DNA of 10,190 nt from Acidimicrobiales bacterium (GTDB lineage Bacteria > Actinomycetota > Acidimicrobiia > Acidimicrobiales > Poriferisodalaceae), in assembly GCA_020439485.1 (NCBI GenBank), contig JAGQSP010000340.1:1-10190 (forward strand), in the 5' to 3' direction. Positions 5,269 to 10,190 of this stretch are shown piece after piece. The position numbers and the translations under genes are program-made. The notes under the pieces are model-generated. The model made no database searches and was not told the origin of the DNA. It saw nothing but the letters and a program-made list of their open reading frames with translations. How positions within the stretch are numbered: position 1 is the stretch's first letter; every line of letters starts with the position of its first letter.

Positions 5269-6136
5269 AGCCGAACCCGCGCGAATCCTGCTTGAGGGCG
5301 GTGTCGATGGTCAGCGCCGAGGCCACCACCAGCGAGCGCAACGGGTCGGCCAGCGGCTCGTGCACCTGCAGCACATAGTTGTCTGCGGTGGTGAACAGGG
5401 TTTTGGCGAGGCCTTCGAACGTCTTGGTGATGCGGGCGACCTCGCGGCCTGTGGCGTCCTGCAGCGAGAAGTTCCAGGCCCGCCAGTTCTCAGCCTGGAT
5501 GCCGCCGATCTCCTGATCGGCCACCACGTATGCAAACCGGATCTTGCCGAACACGTTCTGCTGGACGATCTGACCCACCTCGTTGCCCAGCCCGTCGCTG
5601 ACGACCACCCTCGACTTCATGAGCTTGGCCGGCCGGGTGACCTGCAGAACCACGGCGCCGCTGCCATCGACGACCTGAAGCTTGTGGGTCATGAACTGAT
5701 CGACCGAGGCAATGACCCTGAGCACCTTCTTGGCCGTGCTCTGCCCCACCTGGCGCACGGCACCGATCTGTGCGCCGTCCTTGTCGTATATGGCGTACTC
5801 GTTGTTGACCTCGATCAGCTTGGCTTTCTGGTTGACCACCAGAATCGGTTCGCCGAACAGGGTTCCGTCGCCGGCAAACGCAGCATCACCAGCGGCGCCG
5901 CGCTTTTGTGACTGCCTGGCGTGATCGGCAACCTGCCCCTGGACACGGTCGGGCCTGTCGGTGCCCGACACGGTCTTGGGGGCACCCGTGGGCGGGTCGA
6001 CCGCCTGCACCCCGTTCGACGACACGTGCTCGGTCCACTTGTCGCCGTCCCAGTAACGATGTTCGTGGCGGCCGAGTGGGTCTGGGTACCAATCGGCCTT
6101 GGGCTTGCCTTCGCCGGAGTCGTTGATGTCGGTCAC
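5267..6136 (-). CDS. DUF2510 and scramblase/LURP-one-related domain protein
   Basis: The 289-residue product starts with a short acidic tail. A DUF2510 module follows at about residues 14-37 (ADWYPDPLGRHEHRYWDGDKWTEH), the Trp/Gly-rich motif common at the ends of actinobacterial envelope-associated proteins. After a polar linker, residues from about 95 to the end resemble the tubby-like beta-barrel of the phospholipid scramblase/LURP-one-related superfamily: repeated strands such as YAIYDKDGAQIGAVRQ, LQVVDGSGAVVLQVTRP, VVVSDGLGNEVGQI, FSLQDATGREVARITK and NYVLQVHEPLADPLR. No transmembrane helix is obvious and the exact function is unknown; lipid or envelope binding is an inference from DUF2510. 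GTG at 6136 was preferred to the longer reading from 6157 because TAGGCT lies 7 bases upstream of it. It is convergent to the MmcQ/YjbR-family gene and follows the EamA gene on the same strand after 45 bases. Confidence 0.87.
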   Translation of the reverse strand: MTDINDSGEGKPKADWYPDPLGRHEHRYWDGDKWTEHVSSNGVQAVDPPTGAPKTVSGTDRPDRVQGQVADHARQSQKRGAAGDAAFAGDGTLFGEPILVVNQKAKLIEVNNEYAIYDKDGAQIGAVRQVGQSTAKKVLRVIASVDQFMTHKLQVVDGSGAVVLQVTRPAKLMKSRVVVSDGLGNEVGQIVQQNVFGKIRFAYVVADQEIGGIQAENWRAWNFSLQDATGREVARITKTFEGLAKTLFTTADNYVLQVHEPLADPLRSLVVASALTIDTALKQDSRGFG

Positions 6137-6143
6137 GTGGTCG

Positions 6144-6149
6144 AGCCTA
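6144..6149 (-). promoter_or_regulatory. -10-like hexamer TAGGCT before the scramblase-like gene
   Basis: On the minus strand TAGGCT is followed by 7 bases and then GTG at 6136, with no Shine-Dalgarno, so a leaderless transcript is likely. It sits in the 45-base gap after the EamA stop and would uncouple this gene from EamA expression. Confidence 0.52.
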
Positions 6150-6181
6150 CCGACCACCCTGGCGCCGGGTGGCGAGGCCGC

Positions 6182-7012
6182 TCAGGCCGACGCGATCAGG
6201 CCAACCGACAGCAAGGCGAAGGCGACACCCACAATCTGAACGCGCTGAAGCCGTTCGCCGAACACGATGCGAGCCCACCCCACCGTGGCCGCAGGGAACA
6301 TCGAGGTCAGCACCGCCGCTGTCGATACCGATCCGATCTGTGTGGCGGCCACGAACATTGCGTTGGCGCTGGCGCTCAGCACAGCGACACCCAGCACGGG
6401 TGGCCAAGCGGTTCGGGGAAGCCTGAACGGTGTGCGCGTGGCCGCTATCACCGCCAGCAATACGACGGCGCCGGCAGCACGTGTCGCCGCCACCGACCAC
6501 AGGCCACCGTCGTCGGATGTGCGCGACAGGCACAGCAGCAGCATGCCGAGACCCAGCGCCCCGCCGAGGCCGTATCGTAGGCTGACCCCCACCGAGGCCG
6601 ACGAACTCGACCGTTCGAGGCTGATCAGTGCAATGGCGAACAGCCCGACCACGATTCCTGCCGTCGCCCGACCCGAAACACCTCCGCCGGTCGCCAGATC
6701 GAACAACACGGGCAGAGCGGCCGCCCCGACACCGGCAACGGGGGCCGCTATCGACACTCTCGCCACCGCATACCCCGCGTAGATCGACATCAGCCCCATG
6801 GCACCGCCGACGCCGCCGAGTGCGCCCAGCAACAGGTCTGACCCATTGATCTGGCCGCCATCGACCCATGCGATGCCGATCGCGACCAGCATCGCCAGAG
6901 CCTGGCTGACCGCGGTGACCACCACCGCGGCGGCCTTGCGGCTGCCGAAACCGCCGAGAAAGTCGGACGTCCCGGCGAACAGGGCCGAGCCCAACGAAAG
7001 CACTATGTTCAC
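6182..7012 (-). CDS. EamA/DMT-family transporter
   Basis: The 276-residue, strongly hydrophobic product has about ten predicted membrane helices in two repeated EamA halves (about 1-135 and 145-276), the architecture of the drug/metabolite transporter superfamily. Typical features include ALFAGTSDFLGG in helix 1, ARVSIAAPVAGVGAAALPVLF in the first half, and VSTAAVLTSMFPAATVGWARIVFGERLQRVQIVGVAF near the C-terminus. Family members move small metabolites, amino acids or drugs across the inner membrane; the substrate cannot be inferred. The GTG at 7012 gives the expected helix-1 start and is preceded by TATTGT at 8 bases. A reading extended to 7429 would add about 139 residues of Arg/Pro-rich sequence antisense to the macroglobulin gene and is rejected. 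It is divergent from that gene across a 68-base spacer. Confidence 0.92.
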   Translation of the reverse strand: MNIVLSLGSALFAGTSDFLGGFGSRKAAAVVVTAVSQALAMLVAIGIAWVDGGQINGSDLLLGALGGVGGAMGLMSIYAGYAVARVSIAAPVAGVGAAALPVLFDLATGGGVSGRATAGIVVGLFAIALISLERSSSSASVGVSLRYGLGGALGLGMLLLCLSRTSDDGGLWSVAATRAAGAVVLLAVIAATRTPFRLPRTAWPPVLGVAVLSASANAMFVAATQIGSVSTAAVLTSMFPAATVGWARIVFGERLQRVQIVGVAFALLSVGLIASA

Positions 7013-7020
7013 GGCGCCAG

Positions 7021-7026
7021 ACAATA
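7021..7026 (-). promoter_or_regulatory. -10-like hexamer TATTGT before the EamA gene
   Basis: On the minus strand TATTGT, the most AT-rich hexamer in the local spacer, lies 8 bases before the GTG at 7012, with no Shine-Dalgarno. This again fits a leaderless or near-leaderless mRNA. Confidence 0.52.
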
Positions 7027-7069
7027 TGGGCTCAGACGGTGGGAACCGCGAGCCACACTCGTTACGTCC

Positions 7070-7076
7070 AAGGAGG
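7070..7076 (+). promoter_or_regulatory. strong Shine-Dalgarno AAGGAGG of the macroglobulin gene
   Basis: AAGGAGG is the best ribosome-binding sequence in the window. It ends 4 bases before the ATG at 7081, and an in-frame GTG at 7078 would be too close, so ATG 7081 is the start. Its presence means this mRNA has a leader, unlike most neighbours. The promoter must lie in or beyond the 68-base divergent spacer, but I see no convincing plus-strand -10/-35 pair. Confidence 0.75.
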
Positions 7077-7080
7077 CGTG

Positions 7081-10000
7081 ATGTCACGAGCACGGACCTG
7101 GTTTGCCATCGCCTTGGCGCTGACCCTGTTGGGCCTGGCAATAGGGCCTGGATCCGGCGAGCAGAGCGAGCCCGACGATTCGACGGTGGCGGGCGGCCCG
7201 TCGGTGCAGTTGCCCGACAACATGAGCATCGTCGAAGCGGGGTACAGACCTTTGAACGTACGTTTGAGCGAAGGGGCACCGACCCTGGCCGAGGTCGACG
7301 ACTCGGTCGTCGCCGACGGCGAACCGCTGACCGACCAACAGATCCAAGCAATCCTCGACCGGGTCGGCGGCGAGCCGCTGCAGGGCACCACCTCTGAGTT
7401 CGAGCGGCCGGCCGAGACCCTGGCGCCACCCCTGGTTGCCGAGAACATCGAGCAGACGTTCCCTCCCGCCGGCACGTCGAGCGACACCCCAGATGTGCCA
7501 GAGGGTCCGCTGCAGGTTCTGCGATATACCCCAGAAGGCGCCGTCGACATCGCCCCCTTCATCACGGTGGTGTTCAACCAGCCGATGGTTCCGGTAGCCA
7601 CCCTCGACCAGCTCGACGACGTCGAGGTGCCGATCTCGATAGAGCCGGCCATCGAGGGCAAGTGGCAGTGGATCGGCACCAACATCGCCCGCTTCGACCA
7701 CACCTCAGACGTGGTCGACCGGCTGCCGATGGCCACCTCATACACGGTCACGATTCCGGCAGGAACCACATCACAGACCGGCGGCGCGTTGGGCGAGACG
7801 GTGAGCTTCGGCTTCCAGACGCCACCCGCACGGGTGGTCCAGCTGACACCATCCGACGAACAATTGCGGACCACCCCGGTGTTCGTCGCCACATTCGACC
7901 AGCTCGTCGACCCAACTGCGATCTTGGCGGTCACTTCGGTGACCGCAGCCGGCGCACCGGTGAAGGTCAGGCTGGCGACCGACGAAGAGATCGCCGCGGA
8001 CGAACAGGCCCAGCGCCAAACCGGCAGCTCGCCCGATGGTCGCTGGGTTGCGTTCACCCCAACCTCGCCCATGCCAACCGACGCGCCGGTGGTCATCGAC
8101 TTCGGACCCGATCTGCCGTCGGCCGAGGGGTCGCTCACCAACGACCTGCAGCGCTTCACCGCCCGCACCTATCCGCCGCTGCGCTACGTGCGGCTCAACT
8201 GCTGGTGGGACGGATGCCCGCCGCAGTCGCCCTGGGGTCTCGAGTTCAGCACCCAGCTCGACATCGAAGCCTTCGACCCTGCCTGGGTCAGCGTGTCTCC
8301 GGAGGTGCCTGGCCTGCGTGCAGTCGCCGACTGGCAGAACATCACCATCACCGGTGCGTTCACCAAGGAAACCACCTACCGGGTCACCATCGATGCAGCG
8401 CTGGCCGACGTGTTCGGCCAGACCTTGGGCGAGGACCTCACGGTAGAGGTCAGGGTCAATTCACCTAGGCCCCAGCTGCACCAGATCGACCAGCAGATCG
8501 TCACAATCGATCCGTACACCGACACGCCCACGATCGAGATCTCGTCGGTCGAGCACGACGAGCTGCGGGTCACCGTGTTCGACCGCACGGCGGACCAGTG
8601 GAGCGAATACCGCGGCCTCCTAGACGACCGCTACAGCGAGCAGTGGAAGCTGCCCGATTGGCCGGGGGCGTTCACCCGAACCATCGATGTCGAGCGGGGC
8701 GAAGGGTATGTAGACGTCACCTCCATCGACCTGTCCGATGCTCTGGGCGATGGGCCGGGTCACGTCGTGGTCGTTGTCGAGCCGGTACGGCGCATCACCG
8801 GCGACGATCGTTGGGACAACCGGCCGATAGTGGCGTGGGTGCAACGCACCGACATCGGCATCGACGCGTTCGCGACACCTGGGGCCGTCGTGGTGTGGGC
8901 AACCGACCTCGCCACCGGCAGCCCGATCGAAGGTGCCGATGTTCGCCTCACCCCATCTGGCCGTCAGGGCAGCACCGATGCCGAGGGCCTGGTCGACATC
9001 GACATCTCCGGCAACCAGGGCTACGAGTACGAGGGGCTGGTGCTTGCCACGGTCGGATCCGACACAGCGCTGCTGCCCCATTGGGGCTGGGATCGCAACG
9101 CCGCGGTCGACCGCCTGGTGTGGCACACGTTCACCGACCGGGGCATCTACAGGCCGGGCGAAACGATGCGTCTCAAGGGATGGGTTCGCAATCTGACCCT
9201 GTCCGGCAACGCCCAGATCGAGCTGTTCGATTCGGGCAGCAATGTCGCCTACACCGTCTGGGACCCACAGGGCAACGAGCTGGCAAGCGGCACCACAGCG
9301 TTGTCGAGCCTCGGAGGCTTCGACCTGGCCGTCGACATCCCGGCCGGTTCGAACCTGGGCTACGCGTGGCTCGACCTGTCGATCCCCGGCCGCGATTCCT
9401 ACGGCACCCAGTTCCGCATCGAGGAGTTCCGCCGCCCCGAGTTCGAGGTGCGCACGTGGCCCGACTCGCCCGGCCCGTACCTGCTGACCCAGCCCGCCAC
9501 GGTCGGTGTCGAAGCCGAGTACTACTCGGGCGGACCGCTGAGCGATTCGTTGGTCGAATGGCGGGTTTCCACCAGCGACGCGTCGTACTCGCCCCCCGGA
9601 CACGACGAGTTCCACTTCGGCGTGTGGACACCCTGGTGGTGGTACGGCGGCATCGCCGAGGGTGGCGGTTTCAACGAACGGATCTACGGCGACGAGTACT
9701 TCATCGGGCCCGGCTTCGGCTCGCCCGATGTCGAGACCTTCGTTGGGCGCACCAATGCCGCAGGTCAGCACTATCTGCGCCTCGACTTCTTCGACGGCAC
9801 CGACGACCTGCCATCGACGGTTTCGGCCCAGGCCACGGTCTATGACGTCAACCGCCAGTCGGTGGCGTCGAGCACCGACCTGCTGGTGCACCCGGCCCAG
9901 TGGTATGTGGGCTTGAGGTCGCCCGCCAACTTCGTGCGCCCTGGGGAAACGCTCGAGATCGAGACCCTGGTCGTCGACATCGACGGCGCCGTGGTCTCTG

Positions 10001-10190
10001 GTGCTGGTGTCAGCATCGAGCTGGCCCGCACCGAGAACCGGTACGTCGGCGGCGAATGGGTCGACGTGGCGATAGACCCCGAAACGTGCGACGTCGTCTC
10101 GTCGAGCGATCCGGTCGTGTGCAGCTTCACCCCTGTGGTGGGCGGCACCTATCGGGTGAAGGCCGTCGTCACCGACGAGGCGGGCCGAAC
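7081..10190 (+). CDS. alpha-2-macroglobulin family protein, N-terminal 1036 residues
   Basis: An open frame runs from ATG 7081 without a stop to the right edge, so the 3' part is missing. Residues 1-23 form a Sec signal peptide or membrane anchor (MSRARTWFAIALALTLLGLA) with no lipobox cysteine. Residues from about 143 to 460 look like consecutive Ig-like macroglobulin domains, with a possible disulfide in NCWWDGC. Residues from about 585 hold AWVQRTDIGIDAFATPG and a TGSPIEGADV/TDAEG module. The MG2 hallmark HTFTDRGIYRPGETMRLKGW lies at 682-701, FRRPEFEV at 783-790, an aromatic patch TPWWWYGG near 850-856, and another MG strand set YVGLRSPANFVRPGETL from 942. Bacterial homologues are thought to trap or inhibit proteases at the cell envelope and typically reach 1500-1900 residues. 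Any thioester (CxEQ) and bait region lie beyond the window. A strong Shine-Dalgarno precedes it. Confidence 0.9.
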   Translation, partial: MSRARTWFAIALALTLLGLAIGPGSGEQSEPDDSTVAGGPSVQLPDNMSIVEAGYRPLNVRLSEGAPTLAEVDDSVVADGEPLTDQQIQAILDRVGGEPLQGTTSEFERPAETLAPPLVAENIEQTFPPAGTSSDTPDVPEGPLQVLRYTPEGAVDIAPFITVVFNQPMVPVATLDQLDDVEVPISIEPAIEGKWQWIGTNIARFDHTSDVVDRLPMATSYTVTIPAGTTSQTGGALGETVSFGFQTPPARVVQLTPSDEQLRTTPVFVATFDQLVDPTAILAVTSVTAAGAPVKVRLATDEEIAADEQAQRQTGSSPDGRWVAFTPTSPMPTDAPVVIDFGPDLPSAEGSLTNDLQRFTARTYPPLRYVRLNCWWDGCPPQSPWGLEFSTQLDIEAFDPAWVSVSPEVPGLRAVADWQNITITGAFTKETTYRVTIDAALADVFGQTLGEDLTVEVRVNSPRPQLHQIDQQIVTIDPYTDTPTIEISSVEHDELRVTVFDRTADQWSEYRGLLDDRYSEQWKLPDWPGAFTRTIDVERGEGYVDVTSIDLSDALGDGPGHVVVVVEPVRRITGDDRWDNRPIVAWVQRTDIGIDAFATPGAVVVWATDLATGSPIEGADVRLTPSGRQGSTDAEGLVDIDISGNQGYEYEGLVLATVGSDTALLPHWGWDRNAAVDRLVWHTFTDRGIYRPGETMRLKGWVRNLTLSGNAQIELFDSGSNVAYTVWDPQGNELASGTTALSSLGGFDLAVDIPAGSNLGYAWLDLSIPGRDSYGTQFRIEEFRRPEFEVRTWPDSPGPYLLTQPATVGVEAEYYSGGPLSDSLVEWRVSTSDASYSPPGHDEFHFGVWTPWWWYGGIAEGGGFNERIYGDEYFIGPGFGSPDVETFVGRTNAAGQHYLRLDFFDGTDDLPSTVSAQATVYDVNRQSVASSTDLLVHPAQWYVGLRSPANFVRPGETLEIETLVVDIDGAVVSGAGVSIELARTENRYVGGEWVDVAIDPETCDVVSSSDPVVCSFTPVVGGTYRVKAVVTDEAGR

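Noticed and set aside
7013..7080. Plus-strand promoter for the macroglobulin gene, for example TTACGT at 7062-7067 or the ACAATA region near 7021.
   Set aside because: TTACGT would start transcription inside the Shine-Dalgarno, and the other candidate has no credible -35 at normal spacing.
7013..7429. N-terminal extension of the EamA protein by 139 residues.
   Set aside because: The extension is Arg/Pro-rich and antisense to the signal peptide and start of the macroglobulin gene. Helix 1 of EamA begins right after GTG 7012, which has a -10 hexamer at the right distance.
7062..8168. 368-codon minus-strand frame rich in Ser/Thr/Gly.
   Set aside because: Antisense shadow of the macroglobulin N-terminal part; low-complexity composition with no family resemblance.
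8620..9891. 423-codon open frame on the minus strand.
   Set aside because: It is antisense to the macroglobulin gene, whose translation shows clear MG-domain motifs. The minus product has no recognisable domain, and such long shadows are expected in GC-rich DNA.
1..10190. Mobile elements, CRISPR, tRNA or rRNA, riboswitch, attachment sites.
   Set aside because: I found no transposase or integrase motifs, regularly spaced repeats, tRNA-like cloverleaf or long terminal inverted repeats. Base composition looks even across the genes by eye.

Overview
The window is GC-rich with strong third-position GC bias. Actinobacterial-style families (DUF2510 plus scramblase-like, MmcQ/YjbR, TetR with a divergent reductase) and several leaderless-type start sites suggest an actinobacterium. 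My best guess is an uncultured Acidimicrobiia/Ilumatobacter-like lineage; this is inference from style, not from a marker gene. The region reads as chromosomal and mostly housekeeping or accessory. I see no transposase, integrase, tRNA, rRNA or CRISPR array.

Layout from left to right: (1) the 5' end of a pyridoxamine-5'-phosphate-oxidase-family gene on the minus strand, running off the left edge; (2) a divergent serine hydroxymethyltransferase-like PLP enzyme on plus (187-1485), overlapping tail-to-tail by 16 bases with (3) a homocysteine S-methyltransferase-family gene on minus; (4) upstream of that on the same strand, a TetR/AcrR regulator; (5) divergent from TetR, an atypical SDR (NAD-dependent epimerase-like) gene. 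The 150-base divergent region holds two good sigma70-type promoters and four 15-bp operator-like sites. (6) A two-gene plus-strand unit follows: an unrecognised 202-residue protein and a MmcQ/YjbR-family protein sharing a GTGA start/stop overlap. (7) Convergent to it on minus is a DUF2510 plus scramblase/LURP-one-like protein, with (8) an EamA-family transporter upstream on the same strand. (9) Divergent from EamA, and running off the right edge, is a very large secreted or membrane-anchored alpha-2-macroglobulin-family protein. Its first 1036 codons fill the last 3.1 kb.

The clearest functional circuit is the TetR/SDR pair. A perfect palindrome, GAGAGCAGTGCTCTC, and three degenerate copies are arranged as two pairs, each with 19 bp between centres, placed over the -35 or start regions of the two divergent promoters. 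The other recurring signal is translational: six of the ten genes have a (T/C)ANNNT -10-like hexamer 6-8 bases before the start codon, as expected of leaderless mRNAs. Only the SDR and the macroglobulin genes have clear Shine-Dalgarno sequences. No operon tying all the genes into one pathway is evident. The PNPOx-like, SHMT-like and homocysteine methyltransferase genes touch vitamin B6 and one-carbon chemistry, but their orientations argue against a single operon.
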